Positions 1 through 8,263 are shown, numbered from the stretch's first letter. The stretch is 47,261 bases of DNA from an uncultured Bacteroidales bacterium (GCA_903885595.1 CAISJJ010000217.1:1-47261), one strand, 5' to 3'. The notes: generated by a model not told the origin, from the sequence alone. A program made the numbers and translations.

Positions 1-2
1 AG

Positions 3-77
3 TGGGACGTGAGGGATTCGAACCCACGACCTCATGCGTGTGAAGCATGCGCTCTGAACCGACTGAGCTAACGTCCC
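3..77 (-). tRNA. tRNA-Val (anticodon CAC)
   Basis: Read on the minus strand this is a complete 75-nt cloverleaf: a 7-bp acceptor stem GGGACGT/ACGTCCC, a D arm with AGCTCAGTCGGTT, an anticodon stem CATGC/GCATG closing the loop TTCACAC, and a T loop TTCGAAT. The anticodon at loop positions 34-36 is CAC, which reads the valine codon GTG. The discriminator base is A and CCA is not encoded, as is usual in Bacteroidota. The second base pair of the T stem is a T-T mismatch (GTGGG against CCCTC); everything else pairs, so I read it as functional. Confidence 0.93.
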
Positions 78-86
78 CCTTGATGG

Positions 87-94
87 CAAAGATA
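87..94 (-). promoter_or_regulatory. -7 element for the tRNA-Val gene
   Basis: On the minus strand this octamer is TATCTTTG, an exact match to the Bacteroidota sigma-ABfr -7 consensus TAnnTTTG, ten bases upstream of the mature tRNA 5' end. I see no clear TTG at the -33 spacing, so the assignment rests on the -7 match and its position. Confidence 0.6.
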
Positions 95-143
95 ATAAAA
101 AGTGTTGAACAGATGGCCCTGGAATGAAAATCACAAAAGATGC

Positions 144-151
144 TATCTTTG
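144..151 (+). promoter_or_regulatory. -7 element for the HD-domain gene
   Basis: TATCTTTG matches TAnnTTTG on the plus strand about 56 bases before the ATG of the HD-domain gene, giving a 5' leader of roughly 50 nt. It lies back to back with the tRNA promoter in the same 130-bp gap. No convincing -33 TTG was seen. Confidence 0.5.
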
Positions 152-207
152 GATGGCGATATTTAATGTTATAATTCCTGTGCCACAATAACTTTTTTTG
201 ATAACCT

Positions 208-768
208 ATGAATCTTGACCGCCCTGCTGCAATCGCTCTGCTAAACCAGCATGTAAAGAACGAAAAAATGATATTCCACTGTCTGGCATCAGAAGTAGTC
301 ATGCGTGGAATCGCCCGTAAACTGGGGAATGATGAAGAAAAATGGGGACTGGCCGGACTCCTCCATGACCTGGATGTGGAGGTAACCCATGCCGAACCAA
401 CAATACACGGAACCCAGTCGGCCGCTTTATTAAAAGATTATCAGGTAGACCCTGAGATTCTTGATGCCATCGCCATGCACAATGAATGTTCATCCGGAAA
501 AGAACGTACAACCGAATTCCAGTATGCATTAGCTGCCGGGGAAACGATTACCGGTTTGATCTTTGCGACCACATATGTCTATCCCGAAAAAAAACTGGCG
601 GTAGTAAAACCTAAATCCGTCGTTAAACGCATGAAGGAAAAAATGTTCGCTGCTACAGTTAAAAGGGAGAACATCCTTGAATGTGAAAAAATTGGCATCC
701 CGATTGAGGAGTTCGCAAAAATTTCCATTGAAGCAATGTTGCCAATTGCCGGTGAAATTGGATTATAA
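208..768 (+). CDS. HDIG/HD-domain phosphohydrolase family protein
   Basis: This 186-residue protein has the HD-superfamily metal-site layout: His24, the His53-Asp54 doublet in LLHDLD, His67 and His91. It belongs to the small stand-alone HD proteins common in Bacteroidota and Firmicutes, likely cytoplasmic metal-dependent phosphohydrolases whose natural substrate is not known. In relatives I recall, the last metal-binding Asp lies in a motif like aaDELTGLI; here the corresponding segment reads AAGETITGLI with Glu112 in that place. The C-terminal half (VKPKSVVKRMKEKMFA) also fits the family. There is no signal peptide or membrane segment. It is a single gene, converging on the M28 peptidase gene with 34 bp between stop codons. 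Confidence 0.8.
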   Translation: MNLDRPAAIALLNQHVKNEKMIFHCLASEVVMRGIARKLGNDEEKWGLAGLLHDLDVEVTHAEPTIHGTQSAALLKDYQVDPEILDAIAMHNECSSGKERTTEFQYALAAGETITGLIFATTYVYPEKKLAVVKPKSVVKRMKEKMFAATVKRENILECEKIGIPIEEFAKISIEAMLPIAGEIGL

Positions 769-802
769 TCGGTTATTTTAAAATTTCGTTTGATTCATCC
801 AT

Positions 803-2191
803 TTACCATTTTTCATCGATCAGCCATATCAATGCGGCCATGGCCGCACTCCCAAGCTGTAATTCCCTGAAATTGACTTTGTCAAAAGTGTCGCTGGCAG
901 CATGCTGATAATCGAAATAACGCTGTGAATCGGTGACAAGCGCTATAAGCGGAACTCCGAGGGGTTTTAGGCCCTGGATATCAACACCGCTTCCACCCTT
1001 TTCTATCGACCATAACCCGTAAGGAAGCAGCAGCGTTTTCCACTCCTGTATTTTTTTCAGCTGGATGGCGGAGGCATCGATGGAAAAACCTGATGGCGTA
1101 AACCCACCGCGGTCAGTTTCAATAGCGGCAATATGCTTTTCAAGGCCAAGGCCTGAACGACGTTTTGCTTCATCACCATAGGCTTTTCCGCCCCTTTGAG
1201 CATATTCTTCATCCATGAAAAGTACCAGCCGGATTGTATGCTTTGGCCTTAGCCCAAGTGATTTGAAAAGCCGCAATACTTCAATGGATTGAACCACACC
1301 CGTTCCGTCGTCATGCGCTCCCTGGCCTATATCCCAGGAATCAAGATGCCCGCCGAATGTTATGATTTCATTGGGATATTCAGAACCCCTGATCTCAGCA
1401 ATAACGTTATGACTTAAGGCTGGCGAATGTTGGATGCAAGTTGTGCGAATAAACAGTTTTAACCTGGAATCTGCCTTTAACCACCGAGACAGGCTATCGG
1501 CGCCATTGGTACTGACAGCAACAGCCGGAACAGGCTTTACCGAGTCGGCATAATGCTGGATTCCGGTGTGTGGAAAATCATCGTGCGCCAGCGTGGCTGA
1601 ACGAACAATAACAGCCACTGCACCAAAATGGGCCGCCTGCATTGCGCCATAAGCACGCTGATCAACTGCGCCGCCATAAGCTTCAAATGTATAGATGGGA
1701 GCCGGATCAGCAGCACGATTAAAAAAGACGATCTTTCCCTCAACCTTATCCTTTCCCAGTAATTTAAGCTCGCTGAAGTTCCTTACTTCAACCACTTCAG
1801 CCTTGAGTCCGGCCATTCCCGTACCAATTGAACTTCCAAGTGCGCATACATCCAGATTATGCCCGCCTGCTGCTGTTGTAGTAACCCGTGCGGTCTCCTT
1901 TGCCCCCCGTTCCCAATGCTCAACCGTAACCGGTTGCAGAAAAACCGTATCTGGTTTCATTCCTTCGAGCAGGTGCCTGGTCCATTGCACAACCTGATCG
2001 GCCTGGGGTGATCCACAAAGCCTGCCACCAATGTTATTGCAAAGAAAAGCCAGATTATGATAGGCTATCGGGCTCAGCAGCGCCTCTGTATATATTTTTC
2101 GGATAATGAGTGAATCGGTATTTTGTCCGAGTCCCTCAATGGAAAAGAAAAGCAAACCAAAAAATAAGATTCTTTTTAGAAATATATGCAT
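803..2191 (-). CDS. secreted M28-family metallopeptidase with PA domain
   Basis: This 462-residue protein begins with a signal peptide (basic start, hydrophobic run, then GLGQ). A PA-type insert (about residues 120-245) interrupts the usual arrangement before the peptidase domain. All expected di-zinc ligands of family M28 can be seen: His and Asp in GGHLDSWD, the bridging Asp in AHDDGTG, the catalytic Glu pair in MDEEYA, Asp in ETDRGG, and the final His in DYQHAASDTF. It is probably a periplasmic or surface aminopeptidase or carboxypeptidase that trims peptides. The start codon lies 1 bp after the stop of the upstream receiver gene, so it is probably co-transcribed with the two signalling genes. 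The substrate cannot be told from sequence. Confidence 0.88.
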   Translation of the reverse strand: MHIFLKRILFFGLLFFSIEGLGQNTDSLIIRKIYTEALLSPIAYHNLAFLCNNIGGRLCGSPQADQVVQWTRHLLEGMKPDTVFLQPVTVEHWERGAKETARVTTTAAGGHNLDVCALGSSIGTGMAGLKAEVVEVRNFSELKLLGKDKVEGKIVFFNRAADPAPIYTFEAYGGAVDQRAYGAMQAAHFGAVAVIVRSATLAHDDFPHTGIQHYADSVKPVPAVAVSTNGADSLSRWLKADSRLKLFIRTTCIQHSPALSHNVIAEIRGSEYPNEIITFGGHLDSWDIGQGAHDDGTGVVQSIEVLRLFKSLGLRPKHTIRLVLFMDEEYAQRGGKAYGDEAKRRSGLGLEKHIAAIETDRGGFTPSGFSIDASAIQLKKIQEWKTLLLPYGLWSIEKGGSGVDIQGLKPLGVPLIALVTDSQRYFDYQHAASDTFDKVNFRELQLGSAAMAALIWLIDEKW

Positions 2192-2192
2192 A

Positions 2193-2600
2193 TCAGATAA
2201 TCAGATATTTCTCGACGGTTTGTACTAAAATAGATTTTTCAAGTGGCTTGGTAAGATACTCAATGAACCCGGCCCTGATGATTTGCTCCTGATCGTGAGG
2301 CATTGCAAAGGCTGTCTCGGCAATAAATGGGTGCGCCTTGTAAGTATTCCACCTCTCGATGATTTCAACTTTTAATGTTATTCCTGTCCATGGCCGTGGA
2401 AGGCAGATGTCAAAAATAAAAAGGTCGATTTTCTGATTTTCTTTCATGAGATTATGCACTATTTGAAGGGCCTCATCCCCATCACGGGCCTGAAAAATCT
2501 GGCATTTACTCCTAAGCCATATATTCAGAATACTGGCAGTTGCAGCATCATCTTCAACAATTAAAACGTTGTTCCGGGTTTGATCAATTGACGGGGTCAT
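2193..2600 (-). CDS. stand-alone response-regulator receiver domain
   Basis: A 135-residue CheY-like receiver with no output domain. The acidic pair is in VLIVEDDAA, the phospho-acceptor Asp in LFIFDICLP, and the conserved Lys in YLTKPL; a Thr sits at the switch position in IAETAFA. The ATG at 2600 is preferred over the in-frame GTG at 2603. The start overlaps the end of the REC-HisKA gene by 17 bp, so translation is probably coupled. It may pass phosphate to or from the upstream protein, or form the separated C-terminal receiver of a split hybrid kinase. It ends 1 bp before the M28 peptidase gene. Confidence 0.85.
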   Translation of the reverse strand: MTPSIDQTRNNVLIVEDDAATASILNIWLRSKCQIFQARDGDEALQIVHNLMKENQKIDLFIFDICLPRPWTGITLKVEIIERWNTYKAHPFIAETAFAMPHDQEQIIRAGFIEYLTKPLEKSILVQTVEKYLII

Positions 2601-3279
2601 CACTCAATTCCATTATTTTGTTCAATAGAGAAAAAAGATGGTGTGCGTTATCATCGATGTACTGAGTAAATCGCTGAATCTCAGGTTGATCTTTGGTCTC
2701 CTGTCTCAGCAGCGCTGCAATTCCCATAATACCAAGCATGGGTTCACGGATTTGGTGGCTCACATTTGAAAGAACGCTGTTTTTTAACCTTATTGCCTCC
2801 TCCGCCTGATTCTTTGCCTCCATAAGTTCCCTGGTCCTTTCAACAATCATTCCCTCAAGGTCTGCCTGGTAATTCAGTAACCTATTCTCCAGGGCCTTTT
2901 GATAGGCTGCCAGCCTGAGGTTTACAAGTGTTTGTTGAATGTCGAATGGTTTAATCAGAAAAGCGATAGGTTTTGTTTGAAAAGCTTCTTCAAAAGTTTC
3001 AAGTTGGCTAATGCCCGTAAGAAAAACAAGTGCAACGTTATACTTTTCTGATATGATTTTTGCCGCTTCAATGCCATTCATTTTACCGGCAAGTGAAATG
3101 TCCATCAGGACAATGTCTGGAAAACCATCCTTGTTGTTAACATCAGCAAGGTATTCCAGCCCCTCTTCCGCCTTTCTGAACATGGCAGTAACCTCATAAT
3201 TATGCGGTGTTATCTGTCGCTTTAAATCATTGGCCAGCAACGACTCATCTTCAAATATCACGATTTTTATCGGAAGCAT
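2584..3279 (-). CDS. REC-HisKA protein lacking an ATPase domain
   Basis: 231 residues. Residues 1-125 form a receiver domain with acidic residues 10-12, phospho-acceptor Asp60 and Lys110. Residues 126-165 look like a coiled-coil linker, and residues 166-231 resemble a HisKA dimerisation/phospho-acceptor helix pair with His175 in NVSHQIREP. The protein stops there: no HATPase domain with N, G1 or G2 boxes follows, and the next gene is only a receiver. The residue after the His is Gln rather than Glu/Asp, and the H+4 residue is Glu rather than Thr/Asn; in classical HisKA kinases these two positions support kinase and phosphatase chemistry. It could be a phosphotransfer or dimerisation hub, or a remnant kinase. 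First gene of a three-gene group ending with the M28 peptidase. Confidence 0.8.
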   Translation of the reverse strand: MLPIKIVIFEDESLLANDLKRQITPHNYEVTAMFRKAEEGLEYLADVNNKDGFPDIVLMDISLAGKMNGIEAAKIISEKYNVALVFLTGISQLETFEEAFQTKPIAFLIKPFDIQQTLVNLRLAAYQKALENRLLNYQADLEGMIVERTRELMEAKNQAEEAIRLKNSVLSNVSHQIREPMLGIMGIAALLRQETKDQPEIQRFTQYIDDNAHHLFSLLNKIMELSDDPVN

Positions 3280-3345
3280 AGTGGATGATCAGGCAGCTAA
3301 TTTAAGAATAAAACCGTATAATTGACCTATCATGTAAAATATTTT

Positions 3346-4221
3346 TCATATACCCGCAGCAGGTTCTGTATCAGAAACACTATGATGAAAACAACGGATT
3401 TCGTTCAATTGTCCTTGAGTGAGGCCCTCAGGATCCAAGCCGGCTGATTTGCACATGAAGTAAATCTTTGCTGATTTGGCAAGAATATCGAGGGTGTCAA
3501 AAGCATCCGCAAGAGTATTTCCAATAGCCATACATCCATGTTTTTCCCATACGATCGCCTTGTGCTTCCCAAGCCCCCTGATGGTAGCCATGGCAATATG
3601 ATCGGTACCTGGGAGCGTATAGGGTATAAACCCCACTCCATCCGGCACAAACAGGATGGTTTCGGGATGCATACCCCATAGTAATGAATTAATGGCCATT
3701 TCCGTTTTAAATGCTGAAAGCTGCGTCAGTGCTATGAGTTCAGTAACATGAGCATGTAATACCACTTTTTCTGATGAATTTCGCTGAACCAACATTTGCT
3801 GAATGGCAAGGTGGGTTGCAAGTTCAGATGTTGGTTTGACCGTATTTTCTCCCGGGGTGGTTCCAATGATATGAAATGCTGAACCAGAATCATTGATATA
3901 AACATAACAGATGTATTCGGATGGGTTTTTTGCAACATCGCGCATTCGGGTACCGGTTCCGCTGATAAGTAACAATTTGTGCGCCAGTGATGGGTACGCT
4001 ATGGTTAAAGGAAAAAATGGATATAACGAAAAATGTTCACGTTCTTTCTCGTTGAAAAAACCGGTAACATCCATTGAGAAATTTCCTGCATTCCGCTCTG
4101 CCCAGCCTCTGTTCCACAAATAGTGCGCAATCTCTGCAATATCATTCATTACAAATTCCAATTCCGTTTTTTTGAAAATGTCGTTGGAGCGGTCTAACAA
4201 ATTGTTAAGATTCCTGGTCAT
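3346..4221 (-). CDS. rhaD: class II aldolase, rhamnulose-1-phosphate aldolase-like
   Basis: A 291-residue class II aldolase/adducin-fold enzyme. It resembles RhaD throughout: the N-terminal GWAERNAGNFS, the substrate-binding PTSELATHL with the metal-binding or catalytic Glu, the zinc-binding HAHVTELIAL, and the C-terminal WEKHGCMAIG followed by the helix DTLDILAKSAK. RhaD cleaves L-rhamnulose 1-phosphate into dihydroxyacetone phosphate and L-lactaldehyde in the cytoplasm. No rhamnose isomerase, kinase or transporter lies in this window, so the substrate is assigned by resemblance only; fuculose-phosphate aldolase or another class II aldolase is possible. The start codon overlaps the tadA stop as ATGA, implying translational coupling. 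Confidence 0.78.
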   Translation of the reverse strand: MTRNLNNLLDRSNDIFKKTELEFVMNDIAEIAHYLWNRGWAERNAGNFSMDVTGFFNEKEREHFSLYPFFPLTIAYPSLAHKLLLISGTGTRMRDVAKNPSEYICYVYINDSGSAFHIIGTTPGENTVKPTSELATHLAIQQMLVQRNSSEKVVLHAHVTELIALTQLSAFKTEMAINSLLWGMHPETILFVPDGVGFIPYTLPGTDHIAMATIRGLGKHKAIVWEKHGCMAIGNTLADAFDTLDILAKSAKIYFMCKSAGLDPEGLTQGQLNEIRCFHHSVSDTEPAAGI

Positions 4222-4676
4222 GTTCGTTTACTTTTGAAAAATTTTTTCAAAATCTGGCTGCATTCTTCAGCAAGGATGCCGGCAGACAATTCCGTTTTTG
4301 GGTGGAGCAATGGATGGGCGATCAGACGGAAGCCACGTTTTTCGTCAGATGCGCCATATATAATGGAACCCAACTGCGTCCAGAAAGCTGCGCCGGCACA
4401 CATAACACAAGGTTCCAGGGTCACATATAAGGTACATTCATCCAGGTATTTCCCGCCCAGATACCCGGAGGCAGCTGTAAATGCTTGCATTTCGGCATGA
4501 GCTGTAACATCATGCAATGTTTCTGTGAGATTGTGCGCACGTGCGATGATCGTTCGGCTGCAAACAATTACAGCTCCGACTGGAACCTCATCCCGCTCAA
4601 ATGCCTTCTGAGCCTCCTTCAGCGCCTCATTCATATAAAATTCATGGGTGAAGATCGGATAATTTTTGGAATTCAT
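4218..4676 (-). CDS. tadA: tRNA-specific adenosine deaminase
   Basis: A 152-residue cytidine-deaminase-fold protein. The zinc site is present: HAE (with the proton-shuttling Glu) and PCVMCAGA with two Cys ligands. The C-terminal segment (LLHPKTEL, then ILAEECSQILKKFF) is typical of TadA, which converts A34 to inosine in tRNA-Arg(ACG). A guanine deaminase or other nucleoside deaminase cannot be fully excluded, but length and C-terminus favour TadA. It precedes and overlaps the rhaD-like gene by 4 bp. Its 64-bp upstream region contains a 7-bp tandem array rather than an obvious promoter. Confidence 0.85.
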   Translation of the reverse strand: MNSKNYPIFTHEFYMNEALKEAQKAFERDEVPVGAVIVCSRTIIARAHNLTETLHDVTAHAEMQAFTAASGYLGGKYLDECTLYVTLEPCVMCAGAAFWTQLGSIIYGASDEKRGFRLIAHPLLHPKTELSAGILAEECSQILKKFFKSKRT

Positions 4677-4696
4677 AAAGTTACTCTTTGATGTTC

Positions 4697-4724
4697 TTGT
4701 CGCGCGTCACGTGTCACGTATCAC
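4697..4724. repeat. degenerate heptamer array in the tadA leader
   Basis: Four consecutive 7-bp units on the plus strand, TTGTCGC, GCGTCAC, GTGTCAC, GTATCAC, fill most of the space between the BNR-repeat gene stop and the tadA start. They read outward as GTGATAC, GTGACAC, GTGACGC, GCGACAA in the direction of tadA. Similar period-7 arrays occur at four other loci in this window. Function unknown. Confidence 0.6.
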
Positions 4725-4740
4725 GATTTTCTCCATAACA

Positions 4741-7503
4741 TTAATAAACGATCACCTTCTGAGAAATCAACTTCCTTCCCCCGTTTTTTATTGTAACCAA
4801 ATAAGTTCCCCCCTGTTGACGAGCTATATTTATTTGCTTTTCAAATTTGCCGGTTGGGGCGTACATTTGCTCATGAAAGAAGATGCAACCCTTCAGATCA
4901 CATACTGATATTTCAACAAGACCTTCATTAATCATGGCAGAAACGGATATAGATCCGGTGGTTGGATTTGGATATATCAGGCCCGATGATTTATTGTATT
5001 CTTGTGTGCCGGTTGAAATATCCCAGGTCATGGTAAAGAGTCCACGACCATGGGTGGCGGCAAGCACAGTATTGTCGGCATTACGCATTTGAAGCATATC
5101 AACCCGAACATTAGCCATCCCTGAATTTACCGGGTGCCATTCTACCGGCAATTGAAAAAGGTCAAGGCATTCCCAAACCCCTGTTTCTGTTGCCAGCAGC
5201 GCTTGCCTGTTGTTCTCTGGATGAAATAATGACCACCTGATGGGCATATCGGGAAGATTTCCTTCGATATTCAGCCACGATTGACCTCCATTAACAGTTT
5301 GCCATACAGAAGCAATACCATAATTCGAGAATGTCACCATCAGGGTATCCTCCGATTTTCCGATGGCAATACTGGATAAATTCGCCATAGGGAAATCAGC
5401 GCTTCCAATCTCAGTCACAACCGGTGCATTGCTATGTGCTTCCTGAACACTGAAGAGTCGACCCGATTGTGACCCGACAAACAAGGTCGATTTTCCCACA
5501 GGCGAATAGGGTGAATACTTCATCGCAGAGAAAAACACCGATGTGCCTGTGTTGAGGGGAAGAAAGGATCCCGAACCATTGCCGGTGAGATCAGTTAACC
5601 GGAGTATCTGGTCCTGATGATTACCAGAATAAGTAACTGCATTGCAGTAAAGAATCTTCTTCCTGTAGTCCAGGTCGGCCGGACTGACAAAGGTGCCGCT
5701 TGACCAATTAGTTAATGAGTTTTGGTAGTTGCCATTATCAAAGATATAGTATTGGTTGTAATACAGAGAGGTAATAGACAATGACGGATCGTTTTTATCG
5801 TAGAAGCAATATGCTCCGTCACCACCGCTCACCATGTCATTTATTGTAAGTGGAGTCCCAATATAAAACAGGCTCCCGTTATCCTGTAACCCGCCATAAA
5901 ACTGTTCGATCCCGGCCAGGGGATAAATAGCACAGGTATAAAACTGCAGGGAGGAATAGCCTTTATTGTGCTCTTCAAATGTGGGATTTGCAAGTGATCC
6001 GTTGCTGGTATAAAAAATCCCGCCGTCGGTTCCAAAAAGTATCTCATCCGAGGAGCCCGGACCAAAAAGAATAATGTGCTGATCTGCATGAATATAATCA
6101 GGTCCACCGCCGCTGTACATGGCCGACCAGTCACTTACCCTCATCCAGCTGGCACCGCCATTGTATGATTTATGCATATCCAGTCCTCCGACATAAAGGT
6201 TGTTTGCATTGTTCGGATCAACGGCAATATCCAGGGCGTGCCAGGCAATGGTGGCAAAATTATTCCCCGAGGTTAAATCGGAAGGAAGGGCCTTTTTCAC
6301 CCAGGTCGCACCTTTGTCAGCCGAACGAAGAATATGATAACAATTGAAATAGTTGAAGCCATCAGATGAGCTAACATATCCGCTGGCAATTAAGGCATAA
6401 ACAACATTGGCATTGGAAACGGAAGTCCCTAAAACAACCCGACCCGGGATGTTGCGTGTACTGCTTCCAAGGATTTCCGTCTGGTATTGATTGTTTGTAG
6501 TCCAGTTAAAACCATCATCAGAAAACAAAAGTACCGCAGCACCCTCTCCATTGAGATTGGGTCGCGTTCCTGCATAGAGCCGGTTGTCGGCCCCCAGGGC
6601 AATGTCTGAAACACAATATGGTACTGTTGATCCCGGGATAACAGGAAGTACCTGTTGCCAGGTGGCGCCATTGTCGGCTGACCGGAACAGGCCATCAGAT
6701 GGCATGCTTTGGTGCTGACTTTCTTTATATAAACCGGAGGCTACCCCGGCATAAATCACACTGGCGCCATTTTCGACACGGACAATGATATCGGTCACAT
6801 AAGCAAATTGTTCGGTACCGGGAACGTGGTACCAGGTTTGTCCGCCATCATCTGAACGGCCTAAACCAAATCCCTTGCCGGAACTTTCGCGATACGTTTG
6901 CATGGCCGTTTCCACCTCTCCCGTTCCAATTAAAAACGTCTGAGGTTGAAGGGGATCGTAAGTCAGACAACGAATAGCCAGGGTACCCCAAAAATCACCT
7001 GCCGGGATCCATGGACTTGATGCGCTGCTTATATCATTATTGTACCATAAACCACCCGTAACACCTCCCGCCCATACTTTTTTATGCGTCGGATCATTGG
7101 GGTCATACATGATGGCCCTTGTACGACCGCCCATGTCGGATGGAAAACCCTGCCATTGAATACCATTTTCATGTTTTAAGGCGTTAAGCGAACGGGTTTG
7201 TTCAAGCGCTGTCACAAGGCGTTCGCGGGGAACCGTAACAGTTGCCGGATCAAAGGTCATCAGGAAATCATGAAAAGCAGCCATACCCGGTTCATCGGCT
7301 GCCTGTTCGCCCTTTTTCTCCATCTTTCTGACTGGAGGAGCTTTTTTATTCAGAGATGCAAGGACAGATTCGTATTTGATTCGTTTCTCCGATTCTGCAA
7401 TGTTTTTACTGGACTGGATGGCAAAAAAGCCTGCCATAAAAAAAATTAAGATTGTAAAAACGAGAATAATCGGATTTAATAAAATGTGCGGGTTGATTTT
7501 CAT
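4741..7503 (-). CDS. T9SS-exported BNR/sortilin-type beta-propeller protein
   Basis: 920 residues with an N-terminal hydrophobic export segment (about residues 9-30). The body carries repeated BNR/Asp-box motifs of the form S.D.G.TW: SDDGGQTW, SADNGATW, SDDGFNW, SADKGATW, NGGASW, NGGQSW, the signature of sialidase/VPS10-like propellers. The last 80 or so residues are a type A T9SS sorting domain (IYPNPTTG, then strands ending in GGTYLVTI and KVIVY), so the protein should cross the outer membrane by type IX secretion and be surface-bound or released. The Asp-boxes are structural and no sialidase catalytic set was recognised; a binding or glycan-active role is possible. It is transcribed from its own promoter just inside the end of truB. 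Confidence 0.85.
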   Translation of the reverse strand: MKINPHILLNPIILVFTILIFFMAGFFAIQSSKNIAESEKRIKYESVLASLNKKAPPVRKMEKKGEQAADEPGMAAFHDFLMTFDPATVTVPRERLVTALEQTRSLNALKHENGIQWQGFPSDMGGRTRAIMYDPNDPTHKKVWAGGVTGGLWYNNDISSASSPWIPAGDFWGTLAIRCLTYDPLQPQTFLIGTGEVETAMQTYRESSGKGFGLGRSDDGGQTWYHVPGTEQFAYVTDIIVRVENGASVIYAGVASGLYKESQHQSMPSDGLFRSADNGATWQQVLPVIPGSTVPYCVSDIALGADNRLYAGTRPNLNGEGAAVLLFSDDGFNWTTNNQYQTEILGSSTRNIPGRVVLGTSVSNANVVYALIASGYVSSSDGFNYFNCYHILRSADKGATWVKKALPSDLTSGNNFATIAWHALDIAVDPNNANNLYVGGLDMHKSYNGGASWMRVSDWSAMYSGGGPDYIHADQHIILFGPGSSDEILFGTDGGIFYTSNGSLANPTFEEHNKGYSSLQFYTCAIYPLAGIEQFYGGLQDNGSLFYIGTPLTINDMVSGGDGAYCFYDKNDPSLSITSLYYNQYYIFDNGNYQNSLTNWSSGTFVSPADLDYRKKILYCNAVTYSGNHQDQILRLTDLTGNGSGSFLPLNTGTSVFFSAMKYSPYSPVGKSTLFVGSQSGRLFSVQEAHSNAPVVTEIGSADFPMANLSSIAIGKSEDTLMVTFSNYGIASVWQTVNGGQSWLNIEGNLPDMPIRWSLFHPENNRQALLATETGVWECLDLFQLPVEWHPVNSGMANVRVDMLQMRNADNTVLAATHGRGLFTMTWDISTGTQEYNKSSGLIYPNPTTGSISVSAMINEGLVEISVCDLKGCIFFHEQMYAPTGKFEKQINIARQQGGTYLVTIKNGGRKLISQKVIVY

Positions 7504-7544
7504 GAGAGAAATCCCGGAATTTGGGTTTGAAAAATGAACTTTTG

Positions 7545-7552
7545 CAAAGTTA
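7545..7552 (-). promoter_or_regulatory. -7 element for the BNR-repeat gene, overlapping the truB stop
   Basis: On the minus strand the octamer is TAACTTTG (TAnnTTTG). Its first three bases are the TAA stop codon of truB, and it lies about 40 bp before the BNR-repeat gene start. This suggests the exported protein has its own promoter although it follows truB on the same strand. Confidence 0.6.
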
Positions 7553-8263
7553 TGGCTTTTTGGACGTTATCCCTGTGTCAGGGATGAGATTCTGCAACTC
7601 GGTCAGTTCGAAGGCATCGTGCAGATGAAATGATCCGATACGCGTCCGGCATAATGCTGTAAGATATGCCCCGCATCCTAAAAAAAGTCCGAAATCCCTG
7701 GCAAGCGACCGGATGTAAGTGCCCTTGCTGCAAATAACACGGAAATCAACCTCAGGTAGTTCAATCCGGGTTATTTCAAAAGCTGAAATTGTAACCTGTC
7801 GTGCCTTAAGCTCCACGTTGATGTCTAGTCGTGCTGATTTATAGGCCCGCTTTCCATCAACTTTTATAGCCGAAAATTGCGGAGGAACCTGGTCGAATGT
7901 CGTGATAAAATGCTTTGCCGCATCCTGAATTATGTTACACCCTGACAGGTTGGTAAGGGGATACGTTTTATCAACGGGGGTTTCCAGATCGAACGATGGT
8001 GTGGTTGCACCAAGCCGGAATGTCCCGGTATACTCTTTTTCCAGTCCCTGAAATTCATCAATCCGCCTTGTGAATTTCCCGGTACAAAGAATCAGCAGCC
8101 CGCTAGCCAACGGATCAAGGGTGCCTGCATGACCGATTTTGATCTTTCGAAGCCCGGTCCGTTGCCTGATCATTGAACGCATTTTTCCTACCACATCAAA
8201 TGAGGTCCAGGTGTAAGGTTTGTTGATCAGGAGAATTTCTCCTGTCTCAAACTGGAATTCCAT
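7550..8263 (-). CDS. truB: tRNA pseudouridine-55 synthase
   Basis: 237 residues from the chosen ATG at 8263. The catalytic Asp lies in GHAGTLDPLASG, and the preceding NKP.TWTSFD segment and the later KGTYIRSLARD motif are typical of TruB, which makes Psi55 in the T loop of tRNAs. A longer reading from 8344 would run 27 residues into uppP with no family resemblance, so it is rejected. The start shares its A with the uppP stop (TGATG), indicating coupled translation. It is the last gene of the ftsX-DUF3098-uppP-truB string. Confidence 0.95.
   Translation of the reverse strand: MEFQFETGEILLINKPYTWTSFDVVGKMRSMIRQRTGLRKIKIGHAGTLDPLASGLLILCTGKFTRRIDEFQGLEKEYTGTFRLGATTPSFDLETPVDKTYPLTNLSGCNIIQDAAKHFITTFDQVPPQFSAIKVDGKRAYKSARLDINVELKARQVTISAFEITRIELPEVDFRVICSKGTYIRSLARDFGLFLGCGAYLTALCRTRIGSFHLHDAFELTELQNLIPDTGITSKKP

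Noticed and set aside
2193-3279. A single hybrid kinase broken by a frameshift
   Set aside because: The two frames overlap by only 17 bp and leave no room for the missing HATPase domain, so correcting a frameshift would not restore a kinase.
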